From the NCBI GenBank assembly GCA_034409565.1, contig DAOUMS010000010.1:1-20977 (forward strand): a DNA stretch of 20,977 nt, read 5' to 3'. A model generated the notes under the pieces. The model was not told the DNA's origin. It did not search any database and saw nothing but the letters and a program-made list of their open reading frames with translations. The DNA is from E44-bin89 sp034409565 (GTDB taxonomy: Bacteria; Chloroflexota; Dehalococcoidia; Dehalococcoidales; RBG-16-60-22). A program made the translations under genes and the position numbers. Shown one piece after another: positions 13,068 through 20,763 of this stretch (its first letter is position 1; every line of letters begins with the position of its first letter).

Positions 13068-13583
13068 ATGCAGTTCCCTATTTGGATATGGGTTGTATCA
13101 GTAGTGGGCGTGATTGCAGCGGGAATAGGGCTTGGATACTTATTGATCTATCTATTTTGGAGAATAGAGAAATATTTTTTCCCTGAGGTATCCATTCCCA
13201 AGAAAGTTGAGCCCGTGATTAAGGTAGAGGAGCCGGTACCAGTTGAAGAGGAAGTAGTTACGATTATAAAAGATGCGATACCGTCCGGACGCAATAGACT
13301 GGTGAAATTCAGTTATATATTGAATTCCCAATTTAACCATCCTTTTGAGAAAGCTGATACCATAATTTGCTGGGACCTCGCCTTGAAAAATGGGGATGAA
13401 GTCCAAGACGCCGGGGGCACAAAGATGAAACTGCAGGTGGCTAGACTGAAAGGCGAACCGTCACGGTTACGGTACACTCTGGCGGATAAATCCGGACAGC
13501 ATACCGTCTCGGTTATTCCTGCCAAAGAATACATAGAGCGAGAGACCAAGTTCAGTTTCGATAAAGCTATGAAAATCTGGTAA
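13068..13583 (+). CDS. Membrane-anchored protein of unknown function
   Basis: The product has 171 residues. Residues 5-32 are a single strongly hydrophobic helix (IWIWVVSVVGVIAAGIGLGY onward) followed by a basic/aromatic border, a Pro/Glu/Val-rich linker (about 45-68), and a soluble domain from about residue 70. That domain includes the segment HPFEKADTIICWDLALKNGD, which loosely resembles the hydrophobic core strand of some PD-(D/E)xK nuclease-like folds, but the active-site residues cannot be assigned, so I do not name a family. AAAGGGGG is 10 bases before the ATG. It follows the repeat protein in the same direction with a 137-base gap, and the two may be functionally paired. Confidence 0.7.
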   Translation: MQFPIWIWVVSVVGVIAAGIGLGYLLIYLFWRIEKYFFPEVSIPKKVEPVIKVEEPVPVEEEVVTIIKDAIPSGRNRLVKFSYILNSQFNHPFEKADTIICWDLALKNGDEVQDAGGTKMKLQVARLKGEPSRLRYTLADKSGQHTVSVIPAKEYIERETKFSFDKAMKIW

Positions 13584-13646
13584 TCCTAGTGCCAGAGTGC
13601 TTTTCTCAGCCGACGGAGTCAGGCAAGCGACTTCATACCTTCGGGC

Positions 13647-14111
13647 CTATGGGAAAAGGGGCCTTTTTTTCTGGATAAGCCGAAGCGCCTTATCCCGTAA
13701 TTTCTCTAAATAAAACCTCAGCTGTTGGCGCTCTTCATTTGACAAAGCAGAGAATATCTTATCGATGGACGCCCGCTTCTCTGACTGATTACAGGCTTCA
13801 CGCCCCTTCTCAGTTAATTCGACCCTTACCATGTTCTTTCGGCTCAAGTCTTTAACTCTTCTCAGTAGCCCTTGCTTTTCCATTCTGCCCAGGATTTCAG
13901 AAATTGAGTGGGACTCTCGAAAGAGCCAACGTGATATTTCAGCCGGCGTGGCTTTGTCGCCAATTGCCCGGACGTAAAACAGGACCGCACTTTGCCGTGG
14001 GGAGATATGATACCGGGTCAATTCCTTCCGCCTTGCCTTCACCAATGCATCTCTAGCCTGAGCCAACAATACCGCCAGTTCATAATTTCCGTCTACAGAC
14101 AACCTTTTCAT
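13647..14111 (-). CDS. MarR-family transcriptional regulator
   Basis: The product has 154 residues, standard for the family. The N-terminal dimerisation helix is followed by a winged helix-turn-helix: 'HISPRQSAVLFYVRAIGDKATPAEISRWLFRESHSISEILGRMEKQGLLRRVKDLSRKNMVRVELTEKGRE', with recognition helix HSISEILGRMEKQG and the wing around DLSRKNMVRV. The minus-strand GGAGG sits 5 bases before the ATG. It is divergent from the TRAP operon with a 476-base gap, so regulating that operon and itself is the simplest guess. MarR proteins usually respond to small phenolic or carboxylic ligands, which would fit a catabolic locus, but the ligand is unknown. Confidence 0.9.
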   Translation of the reverse strand: MKRLSVDGNYELAVLLAQARDALVKARRKELTRYHISPRQSAVLFYVRAIGDKATPAEISRWLFRESHSISEILGRMEKQGLLRRVKDLSRKNMVRVELTEKGREACNQSEKRASIDKIFSALSNEERQQLRFYLEKLRDKALRLIQKKRPLFP

Positions 14112-14211
14112 TAGCCTCCTAACTATAGAACTGACAGCCCGTAACCATTAGTAATCCTGAATCTACAAACTATCCCGGCTGCCAGAAATCCGATTGAAAA
14201 CGCTACTCTAC

Positions 14212-14223
14212 ATTGTATTACAA
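14212..14223 (-). promoter_or_regulatory. Possible MarR operator overlapping the regulator's own -10 box
   Basis: TTGTATTACAA is a perfect 11-base palindrome (arms TTGTA/TACAA). On the minus strand it overlaps TACAAT (plus 14212-14217), a near-consensus -10 box 101 bases upstream of the marR-like start, with only a weak -35 (TAGATT). This arrangement is typical of autoregulation; binding is inferred. Confidence 0.4.
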
Positions 14224-14301
14224 ATCAAACGATAAATCTAAATCCCATCACGGAAACTCGGCCAGCGCCGGTAGACCTCGTTAGAGATTTCCCAAAAGGG
14301 G

Positions 14302-14330
14302 TTGACAGGCGTGTTAAAATAGAATGTAAG
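14302..14330 (+). promoter_or_regulatory. Candidate promoter of the TRAP operon
   Basis: TTGACA at 14302-14307 is perfect; the best -10 at 17 bases is TGTAAG (14325-14330), which is poor. TAGAAT at 14320-14325 is a better hexamer but is only 12 bases away. Such a promoter would probably need an activator, which fits the repeats immediately downstream or a regulator elsewhere. Confidence 0.4.
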
Positions 14331-14332
14331 TG

Positions 14333-14371
14333 TCTGGTACGAGTATCTGGTATGATTATCGGGTACGATTA
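14333..14371 (+). repeat. Three tandem 13-base direct repeats upstream of the TRAP operon
   Basis: TCTGGTACGAGTA (14333-14345), TCTGGTATGATTA (14346-14358) and TCGGGTACGATTA (14359-14371) are head-to-tail copies of TCKGGTAYGAKTA without spacers. They lie 217 bases before dctP and just after the TTGACA box. Repeated protein-binding sites are the simplest reading. Confidence 0.7.
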
Positions 14372-14587
14372 TCTATCATTGATGCTTTTGGCTTCTTTGC
14401 GCCCCTCTGATATGAGTATAGGTGAATACTGCCAGCAGGAACTATACCGACTAGCCGCGTCTTGCCGGAAGGCCAGTTTAACCCTGTTCAAATCTAGAGT
14501 GTCTGCACCAGTTTAATAAAAGGGGGTGATGGCTTTTAACACCAAATATTTACATGCGGGTAGATTCCAAAATCTTAGGAGGAGAAA

Positions 14588-15751
14588 ATGAAGAAAAGAA
14601 GGATATTTACGCTGGTGATGGTGGTAGCACTGTTGAGCGGCTTAGCCGCCGCTGGTTGTGCCGCCCCAGCCCCGGCGCCTGCCCCAGCACCCGCTCCAGC
14701 ACCAGCGCCAGCGCCAGCGCCTGCTCCTGCTCCAGCTCCAGCGCCTGCGCCAGCACCGGCACCAGCACCTGCTCCAACTCCAGCAGCGCCTGCGGAAGTA
14801 ATTAAATGGAAAGTGGTGTCAATGCAACCCAAGGCAGACCCCCGTTACCATGTGGTGGAAGAACTGGCGAAAAGAGTTGAGGCTGCGAGTGGCGGGCGCA
14901 TGCAATGGGAGCTCTTTGCCGGTGATGAAATTGTGCCCGGCGCGGAAGTAATTCAAGGGGTACGTGACGGCATAATTGACGCCGGTGCCTCTGCCACTTC
15001 GTTTGTGATGGACCTGTTCCCCCAAGCCGGCCTCTTCTTCCAGGTGGCTGGCGGGATGACGCCTATACCACAGGCACTGTGGTATATGGAGGGTGGAGGC
15101 ATCGAGCTTTGCCGGGAGATGTTTGAGCCCATAGACTCGTACCCACTCGCCTCCTATTGCCTCAGCAGCCCGGAGGTATGGGCCCACTCCACCAAGCCCC
15201 TGAACACTCCGGCTGACTTTGATGGGTTGAAGATGCGCGCCCTCGGTGACCCGGCCAATATCATCGGCAATATGGGCGCCGCGGTAGTCACCATGTTTGG
15301 TGGGGAAATCTATGAGGCTACGCAGCGAGGGGTCATCGACGCCTTTGAGATGGGAACCTTTGGCGCCAACTGGGGCATGGGCTTCCAGGAAGTAGCCCAC
15401 TATGTCTATCAGTCGGCAAGCCGCGGCCCCACTGACCTGCAGCTGTTCCATATCAACAAACAGAGTTGGAACGCGCTCCCTCCTGACCTGCAAACTATGT
15501 TAGAGTCGGCAGTATGGCTGGAGGCTTTGAAATTCTATGGCCGGGAAATACAGGAGGAAGGGGGTTACATACAGAAGTTCAAGGATTATGGCTGCGAAGT
15601 CCAGCCCCTGCCCAAGGCAGTAGAAGATGAGTTCGCGAGACTAGCAAAAGAGTACTACGACGAGAAGTCAGCCGCTGACCCCTTCTTTGCCAAGGTAGTA
15701 GAGTCCCAGCGTACGTTTCAAGCCATAACTAACTCCCTGAACATACACTAA
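14588..15751 (+). CDS. dctP: TRAP transporter substrate-binding lipoprotein, DctP/TakP-like
   Basis: The product has 387 residues. It has a basic N-terminus, a hydrophobic segment and AAGC with Cys24 as the likely lipidated residue, then 19 consecutive Ala-Pro pairs plus Thr-Pro (residues 26-65) that would tether the domain away from the membrane. The binding domain starts near residue 70 (VIKWKVVSMQPK) and has blocks typical of the 2-keto-acid-binding TakP branch: 'MQWELFAGDEIVPGAEVIQGVRDG', 'DFDGLKMRALGDPANII', 'MFGGEIYEATQRGVIDAFEMG'. The substrate is therefore likely an organic acid, possibly a 2-keto acid. TTAGGAGGAG precedes the ATG. A hairpin separates it from dctQ, which may allow more of it to be made. 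Confidence 0.88.
   Translation: MKKRRIFTLVMVVALLSGLAAAGCAAPAPAPAPAPAPAPAPAPAPAPAPAPAPAPAPAPAPAPTPAAPAEVIKWKVVSMQPKADPRYHVVEELAKRVEAASGGRMQWELFAGDEIVPGAEVIQGVRDGIIDAGASATSFVMDLFPQAGLFFQVAGGMTPIPQALWYMEGGGIELCREMFEPIDSYPLASYCLSSPEVWAHSTKPLNTPADFDGLKMRALGDPANIIGNMGAAVVTMFGGEIYEATQRGVIDAFEMGTFGANWGMGFQEVAHYVYQSASRGPTDLQLFHINKQSWNALPPDLQTMLESAVWLEALKFYGREIQEEGGYIQKFKDYGCEVQPLPKAVEDEFARLAKEYYDEKSAADPFFAKVVESQRTFQAITNSLNIH
14663..14782 (+). repeat. Ala-Pro linker repeat (19 AP pairs plus TP)
   Basis: Codons 26-65 of dctP alternate Ala and Pro with nearly random third positions (GCN CCN), so the repeat is protein-selected rather than a fresh slippage product. The reverse strand is open as a Gly-Ala run but is not a gene. 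Confidence 0.9.
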
Positions 15752-15793
15752 GTCCCAGGCCTCTCAATACACCAGCTTAAGTAAAGGTCAGGC

Positions 15794-15828
15794 TCCCCCG
15801 CTCCGAGAATATTACTCGGAGCGGGGGA
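15794..15828 (+). terminator. 14-bp GC-rich hairpin between dctP and dctQ
   Basis: TCCCCCGCTCCGAG (15794-15807), loop AATATTA and CTCGGAGCGGGGGA (15815-15828) form a perfect stem. No T-run follows, so it is more likely an mRNA-stabilising or attenuating structure that raises dctP over dctQM than a complete terminator; some Rho-independent termination is possible. Confidence 0.65.
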
Positions 15829-15853
15829 ATAATAAGCATATATATAAAAGATT

Positions 15854-16360
15854 ATGAGAACCATAGTCCAAGTTATTGATAACATCAGTGAATACACGGG
15901 GATGACAGTACGTTGGGTCTGCCTGGCCCTGGTGCTGGTGCTCTGCTTTGAGGTCACGGCAAGGTATTTCTTTAATGCTCCCACGGCATGGGCAAGCGAT
16001 ACTTCAAGCATGATGGGGGGTGCCATTGCCGCTCTGGGCTGGGCCTATACCCACCGGCACGGCGGGCATGTGAGGGTGGACGTTTTTTACAGCCACCTGT
16101 CACCCAGAGGGCAGGCGATTCTCGATGTTACCCTTTCCTTAGTCTTTTTCTTCCCACTGCTCATTGCCCTTGCCTATGTTTCCTGGAATAAGATGTGGTT
16201 CTCCTGGGAGATGGGTGAAGTACTGAATAGAAGTAACTGGTACCCGATAACCGGCCCCATCAGAACCGCAGTGGTCCTGGGACTGTCCCTGTTTGCCCTT
16301 CAGGGTGTGGCACAATTCATTCGCGACCTATATCGGCTGACAAGGAACAAACAACTATGA
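15854..16360 (+). CDS. dctQ: TRAP transporter small permease subunit, DctQ
   Basis: The product has 168 residues and is a four-helix membrane protein: hydrophobic helices at about residues 18-38, 52-64, 86-108 and 128-150. The motif 'FEVTARYFFNAPTAWASDTSSMMGGAIAALGWAYTHRHGGHVRVDVFYSHLSPRG' is characteristic of DctQ. It partners with DctM in the inner membrane for sodium-driven uptake. There is no good Shine-Dalgarno in front of the ATG, so expression may be lower than dctP. Its stop overlaps the dctM start by four bases (ATGA). Confidence 0.9.
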   Translation: MRTIVQVIDNISEYTGMTVRWVCLALVLVLCFEVTARYFFNAPTAWASDTSSMMGGAIAALGWAYTHRHGGHVRVDVFYSHLSPRGQAILDVTLSLVFFFPLLIALAYVSWNKMWFSWEMGEVLNRSNWYPITGPIRTAVVLGLSLFALQGVAQFIRDLYRLTRNKQL

Positions 16361-17691
16361 TTGAACTGAGTCCAGAGATTGCCACCGTATTAATGCTGGG
16401 CGGGATTCTGGTGGGGATTTTGAGTGGTTATCCCTTAGCCATCCCGATTGGTGCTCTTGGCCTGATACTTGGCTATGCCATGATGGGAGAGTCGGTACTT
16501 AATCTTATGTATACGCGCTTGTTTGCGCTGATAACCAGCTATGTCCTCTTAGCCGCCCCCCTGTTTATCTATATGGGGGTCATGCTGGAACGCTCGGCAG
16601 TCGCCGAAAAGATGTTTGACGCCTTATACCTGTGGCTCGGTGGGCTCAGGGGTGGGCTGGCGGTGACGACCGTGTTGCTTGGCACTATCCTTGCCGCCTG
16701 TGTCGGCATAATTGGCGCCTCGGTTACCATGCTTGCTCTCCTCGCCCTTCCCGCCATGATAAGTCGTGGTTATTCCAAAAGCCTAGCCGCAGGCGCGGTT
16801 TGCGCCGGCGGCACCCTGGGTATCCTTATTCCTCCCAGTATCATGCTGGTTATTTATGGGCCAATGGCTTTTATATCGGTGGGAAAGCTGTTTATGGCCG
16901 CATTCATACCCGGGTTTGTCCTTTCCGGTCTGTATTGCAGCTACATTGTCCTGCGCTGTTTACTTCAACCCAGTCTTGCACCGGCAGTGCCGGCTGAAGA
17001 AAGAAGAGTCCCCTTACTCAAGAAAACCACCATGCTTATCAGCTCAATGCTTCCGCCTGCGTTACTTATCCTGGCGGTACTAGGCACTATTTTTCTGGGG
17101 ATAGCCCCCCCCACTGAAGCCGCCGCCGTAGGTGCCCTTGTCGCTACAGTTCTAGCCATTGCTTACCGCCGGTTTAACTGGTCGGTCCTCACGGACACGC
17201 TGAGCCGAACCCTGAAGGTCTCCGCCATGATATTGCTCATCGGCGGCACGGCTTTCGCCTTCGTCGGTGTCTTTCTCGCCGCCGGTTGCGGAAAGGTAAT
17301 AGAAGGACTCATCCTAGCTGCTCCCGGGGGCAAATGGGGTGCCTTTGCCCTGGTAATGTTTGCCCTCTTCCTGCTCGGGTTTTTCATTGATTGGTTAGGC
17401 ATTCTCTTCATCATGGTGCCCATAATATCGCCTCTCGTGCCCACTCTGGGGTTTGACGAACTCTGGTTTGCCATGATGATATGTGTTAATCTTCAGATGT
17501 CCTTTATGACACCTCCCATGGCCCATGCTATATTCTATCTCCGCGGTTCGGTTGACCCGTCTCTGGGAGTGACCATGGGGGATATAATCAGGGGGGTAAT
17601 CCCGTTTGTTTTCCTAATCATGATTGGGATGGGGCTATGCGTGGCCTTTCCCGAGCTAATCCTCTGGTTGCCCGCTCAGATGATAAAATAA
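16357..17691 (+). CDS. dctM: TRAP transporter large permease subunit, DctM
   Basis: The product has 444 residues and about 12 hydrophobic segments, the normal size of DctM. Family motifs seen are 'LAAPLFIYMGVMLERS', 'GGTLGILIPPSIMLVIYGPMAFISVGKLFMAAFIPG', 'GIAPPTEAAAVGALVATVLA' and 'FMTPPMAHAIFYLRG'. It forms the ion-coupled transport channel with DctQ and receives substrate from the DctP lipoprotein. The start overlaps the dctQ stop, so the two are translationally coupled. Confidence 0.93.
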   Translation: MIELSPEIATVLMLGGILVGILSGYPLAIPIGALGLILGYAMMGESVLNLMYTRLFALITSYVLLAAPLFIYMGVMLERSAVAEKMFDALYLWLGGLRGGLAVTTVLLGTILAACVGIIGASVTMLALLALPAMISRGYSKSLAAGAVCAGGTLGILIPPSIMLVIYGPMAFISVGKLFMAAFIPGFVLSGLYCSYIVLRCLLQPSLAPAVPAEERRVPLLKKTTMLISSMLPPALLILAVLGTIFLGIAPPTEAAAVGALVATVLAIAYRRFNWSVLTDTLSRTLKVSAMILLIGGTAFAFVGVFLAAGCGKVIEGLILAAPGGKWGAFALVMFALFLLGFFIDWLGILFIMVPIISPLVPTLGFDELWFAMMICVNLQMSFMTPPMAHAIFYLRGSVDPSLGVTMGDIIRGVIPFVFLIMIGMGLCVAFPELILWLPAQMIK

Positions 17692-17774
17692 TATAATGTG
17701 GCAATGCTCGCCGGTGGGTAACTTCAGCCAAAGAGTAGAGGCTTTCTTCAGCAAAAGCGAACGGAGGGAGTAAT

Positions 17775-18683
17775 ATGACCCAGGTAAGGGGAAAAAGAAT
17801 TGGCTTCATTGGACTGGGCTCAATGGGTAAACCCATGGCGACCAATATACTGAAGGCAGGTTACCCTCTCACGGTGTATGACATTAAAAAGGAACCCCTG
17901 GCCGAGATGAAAAAACTGGGGGCGAATATCGCCCAAAACGCCGGGGAGGTCGGTAAGGCAAGCGACACCGTGGTGGTAATGGTCCTCGACTATCCACAGA
18001 TTAAAGAAGCTGTTTTTCCCCCGGAGGGAGTGCTAGGCGGCATGCAAAAGGGGTCCACCCTTATCATCACGAGTACCATTTCACCTGTTGAAGTAGTCAA
18101 GGTGGAAGAAGTAGCCCGGCAGAGTGGCGTAGCTGTTATTGATTCAGCCGTGAGCGGAGGTCAAGAACGGGCTATAGAGGGCACCCTCGCCCTGATGGTG
18201 GGAACCGAGGAAAAGGTATTTAAAGAAAATGAGCCTCTCTTGAAAGCCATAGGAAAACACATCTTTTATTGCGGTGGTGTGGGCAAGGGGCAGACGGCCA
18301 AAATGATTAACCAGGTTTTGGTAGGTGCTTACCAGGTGGCGGCAGCCGAAGCCCTGGTAATGGCGAAAAAACTGGGTATGGACCTGAAAGTCCTGCATGA
18401 GACTATAAGCAACAGCCTCGGTGATAGCGCTATTTGGCGGATGTTCGGCTCCAGAATGGTGACCAGGGACTTTGCACCAAAAGGGGCAATCAACACCATG
18501 AGCAAGGATATGCGCTGCATAATGCAGACGGCCATAGAGATAGGCGCGCCAGTTTTGCTTTCCAGTATACCCTACCAGATTTTCGAGTTAGCCGAAGCCA
18601 AGGGACTGGGGAGAAAAGACTGTGCCGCCATCATAACCATATTTGAGGAATTTGCCGGCATCAAGATAAACGATAAGCCATAG
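17775..18683 (+). CDS. 3-hydroxyisobutyrate dehydrogenase/tartronate semialdehyde reductase family enzyme
   Basis: The product has 302 residues. The NAD(P)-binding motif is GFIGLGSMGKPMATNIL (G13-x-G15-x2-G18), the substrate-binding motif is DSAVSGGQERAIEGTLALMVG, and the catalytic lysine is Lys176 in GVGKGQTAKMINQ. The C-terminal helical domain has 'DFAPKGAINTMSKDM'. Members oxidise or reduce small beta-hydroxy acids; the exact substrate is not fixed by the sequence. GGAGGG lies just before the ATG. The gene is 83 bases after dctM in the same direction, and there is no terminator between, so it may act on what the TRAP system imports. Confidence 0.9.
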   Translation: MTQVRGKRIGFIGLGSMGKPMATNILKAGYPLTVYDIKKEPLAEMKKLGANIAQNAGEVGKASDTVVVMVLDYPQIKEAVFPPEGVLGGMQKGSTLIITSTISPVEVVKVEEVARQSGVAVIDSAVSGGQERAIEGTLALMVGTEEKVFKENEPLLKAIGKHIFYCGGVGKGQTAKMINQVLVGAYQVAAAEALVMAKKLGMDLKVLHETISNSLGDSAIWRMFGSRMVTRDFAPKGAINTMSKDMRCIMQTAIEIGAPVLLSSIPYQIFELAEAKGLGRKDCAAIITIFEEFAGIKINDKP

Positions 18684-18716
18684 AACAATGTCATTTGTCC
18701 TTACGTACTGGTCAGG

Positions 18717-19481
18717 CTAGGCCAAAAAACCGCCATCGACCACAATGGTTTGCCCGGTGATATATTTGGCTGCTTCCGAAGCTAAGAAAAGTGCCGCTCC
18801 GGCAATATCACGTGGCTCCGCTAAATAACCCAGTGGAATCTCCGCCTCAATCTGCTGACGGACATGGGGGTCGCTCCACAGGTGCTCATTGAGTTTGGTC
18901 TTGACCCAGCCGGGAGCAAGGGCATTGACCCGTATGTTAAACCTGGCAAGTTCCAGAGCCATCACTCTGGTCAGCATAATGACACCGGCTTTAGAGGTGC
19001 AGTAAGCAGCCCTATCCCGGCCACCGCCTATGCCTCTCATTGACGCCAGATTGATGATGTTGCCGTGTTTCTGTGCCGCCATTTTCCTGCCGACGGTCTG
19101 CGAGCACAGATATAAACCTTTGAGGTTGGTATCCATCACCCGGTCCCAGTCTTCCTCGCTGTGTTCAAAAAAGGGCACTGCAAGCAGCACCCCGGCACTG
19201 TTGACCAGAATATCAATGACGCCAAACTCGTCTACTGTCCTCTGCACGAGCTTGTCCACGTCAGTCTTCTTCCTGATGTCCCCGGTCACAACCAGCGGGC
19301 GGCGGCCAAGCCGCCGAATCTCCCCGGCCACCTCCTCGGAGCTGCTGTCCAAGCCGCGACCGCAAACCACCACATCCGCACCGGCTTCCGCAAAAAGCAA
19401 AGCAATTTCTCGCCCGATGCCTTTGGAACTCCCGGTAATGATAGCTACTTTCCCTTTCAGGCTCAAATCAGGTAAGCTCAT
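18717..19481 (-). CDS. Short-chain dehydrogenase/reductase (SDR)
   Basis: The product has 254 residues, a classical SDR. The cofactor motif is TGSSKGIG (residues 16-23), the stabilising Asn is in NSAG (94-97), and the catalytic triad is Ser147, Tyr160 and Lys164 (Y160-C-T-S-K164). The end 'FLASEAAKYITGQTIVVDGG' is typical. It resembles gluconate 5-dehydrogenase and 3-oxoacyl-ACP reductase relatives; the substrate is unknown. Its start overlaps the end of the upstream isomerase gene by 14 bases, so the two form one leftward operon, convergent with the beta-hydroxy acid dehydrogenase gene. Confidence 0.9.
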   Translation of the reverse strand: MSLPDLSLKGKVAIITGSSKGIGREIALLFAEAGADVVVCGRGLDSSSEEVAGEIRRLGRRPLVVTGDIRKKTDVDKLVQRTVDEFGVIDILVNSAGVLLAVPFFEHSEEDWDRVMDTNLKGLYLCSQTVGRKMAAQKHGNIINLASMRGIGGGRDRAAYCTSKAGVIMLTRVMALELARFNIRVNALAPGWVKTKLNEHLWSDPHVRQQIEAEIPLGYLAEPRDIAGAALFLASEAAKYITGQTIVVDGGFLA

Positions 19482-20544
19482 TTCTCTTCTCCTCCTGGTC
19501 CAAGACTAATATTCGTCTGATATAATCCATGTCCATCTCCCCTCCGGCAAACTGGTCAAAGGCCGTTTTCGGGGTGTCAATGAGCATTGCTTTGATAAAC
19601 TCGGCTCCTTCTTGAGCCGCCTGGAGGGCATCCTTAACGCAACACTCCCACTCCAGCACTGCCCAGGAGCGGTAACCGACCTCAGTCAGTTTACTGAAAA
19701 TCTGCCTGAAATCTATCTGCCCGTCACCCAGACTGCGAAAGCGGCCCGGCCGGTCCCGCCAGCTCTGGTAACCACCGTAGACGCCGCTTTTTGAAGTGGG
19801 ACGAAGCTCGGCGTCTTTAACGTGAAATGCCCTGATGTAATCCGCGTAAGAGGTTATATACCCCACATAGTCAATGCACTGGAGGAGCAGGTGGGAGGGG
19901 TCGTAGAGTATCTTGACGCTGGGGTGATTCTGGGTGGCGGACAGAAAACGCTCAAAGGTGACCCCATCATGCAGGTCCTCCGCAGGATAAATCTCGTAGG
20001 CCAGGTCAATACCATGCTCCGCCGCCATATTGAGAACGGGCTGCCAGCGTCTGGCCAGCTCAGCAAAGGCCGTATCTACCAGTCCCTGCGGTCTGGGTGG
20101 CCAGGGATAAACGTAGTGCCAGAGCAGCGCCCCGCTCAATGTTGGCATCACGCTGAGGCCCAGGTTCCGGGAAGCTGCCAGGCACTTTTTCATCTGCGCC
20201 ACCGCCCATTCCGCGCGTGCCCTGGGGTTCCCCCGGACCGAGCTAACCGCAAAAACATCAAACAAGGTATCATGTGCCGGATGGACGGCGACAAGTTGAC
20301 CATACAGATGAGATACCAGCTCCGTTATCTCCAGTCCCTGGCACTTCCCCTTGAGTTCATCACAGTACGCTTTTGACGTCGCTGCCTTATCAATATCTAT
20401 TACCCGTTTATCCCAGGCTGGAATCTGAACGCCGAGGTACCCCAGAGACTTGGCCCAGGCAGTTATATTTTCCAGAGTATCAAATGGTGGTTCGCTGCCC
20501 AGAAACTGGGGCAGAAAAATTGCCGGTCCTTTTATTTGCGCCAT
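19468..20544 (-). CDS. Sugar phosphate isomerase/epimerase-like TIM-barrel protein (AP_endonuc_2 family)
   Basis: The product has 358 residues, a little longer than the usual 270-300. Metal-ligand-like positions are seen as E in AYEIYPAEDLHDG, D and H in LYDPSHLLLQ, H in AFHVKDAEL and E in VLEWE; the segment LGDGQIDF between the last two is typical of the xylose-isomerase-like family. It probably isomerises or epimerises a sugar, keto-acid or inositol-type compound. AGGAGGGG is close to the ATG on the minus strand. It is first in a leftward operon with the SDR enzyme; such pairs occur in many sugar or polyol catabolic loci. Substrate unknown. Confidence 0.85.
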   Translation of the reverse strand: MAQIKGPAIFLPQFLGSEPPFDTLENITAWAKSLGYLGVQIPAWDKRVIDIDKAATSKAYCDELKGKCQGLEITELVSHLYGQLVAVHPAHDTLFDVFAVSSVRGNPRARAEWAVAQMKKCLAASRNLGLSVMPTLSGALLWHYVYPWPPRPQGLVDTAFAELARRWQPVLNMAAEHGIDLAYEIYPAEDLHDGVTFERFLSATQNHPSVKILYDPSHLLLQCIDYVGYITSYADYIRAFHVKDAELRPTSKSGVYGGYQSWRDRPGRFRSLGDGQIDFRQIFSKLTEVGYRSWAVLEWECCVKDALQAAQEGAEFIKAMLIDTPKTAFDQFAGGEMDMDYIRRILVLDQEEKRNELT

Positions 20545-20588
20545 AGGCCCCTCCTTTTACCACATAGCTTAATGTAATCTGTCACTAG

Positions 20589-20618
20589 ATTATAAAGATA
20601 AAATCGTCCCGTTAACAA
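20589..20618 (-). promoter_or_regulatory. Candidate promoter of the isomerase-SDR operon
   Basis: On the minus strand TTGTTA (plus 20613-20618) and a perfect TATAAT (plus 20589-20594) are 18 bases apart; the start would be near 20582, 38 bases before the ATG. Confidence 0.5.
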
Positions 20619-20728
20619 CGTCATTAATAAACACTAGCACATGCCTCAGCTGATGTAAATTGACCACAGCACAGAATACAGAGAACATTACTGCCCGCAA
20701 AAGAACCGCACCCGGTTATTGATATGGC

Positions 20729-20757
20729 TTGACAAGGGTAAACCGATTGGCTATATT
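20729..20757 (+). promoter_or_regulatory. Strong promoter of the partial last gene
   Basis: TTGACA (20729-20734) and TATATT (20752-20757) are 17 bases apart. The start is near 20764, leaving a leader of about 100 bases. Confidence 0.65.
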
Positions 20758-20763
20758 ATCTGT

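Larger units (their letters stand above)
14112..14587. other. 476-base divergent control region between marR-like gene and TRAP operon
   Basis: It contains the palindrome TTGTATTACAA at 14213-14223, a TTGACA box at 14302, a triple 13-base direct repeat at 14333-14371, a short in-frame leader reading (14529-14591) whose stop overlaps the dctP start, and the dctP ribosome site. No RNA gene or longer coding frame was recognised. Confidence 0.7.

Noticed and set aside
13640..13670. GGCC...GGCC followed by seven T, like a terminator
   Set aside because: The stem is only four base pairs and lies in the end of the marR-like gene, so it is not convincing.
14526..14591. Short leader reading (about 20 codons) whose stop overlaps the dctP start
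   Set aside because: The ribosome site is only 2-3 bases from the ATG and the peptide has no regulatory run of codons; probably chance.
14575..14832. Open minus-strand frame rich in Gly-Ala opposite the dctP linker
   Set aside because: It is the mirror of GCN-CCN codons; there is no ribosome site and the plus-strand gene is certain.
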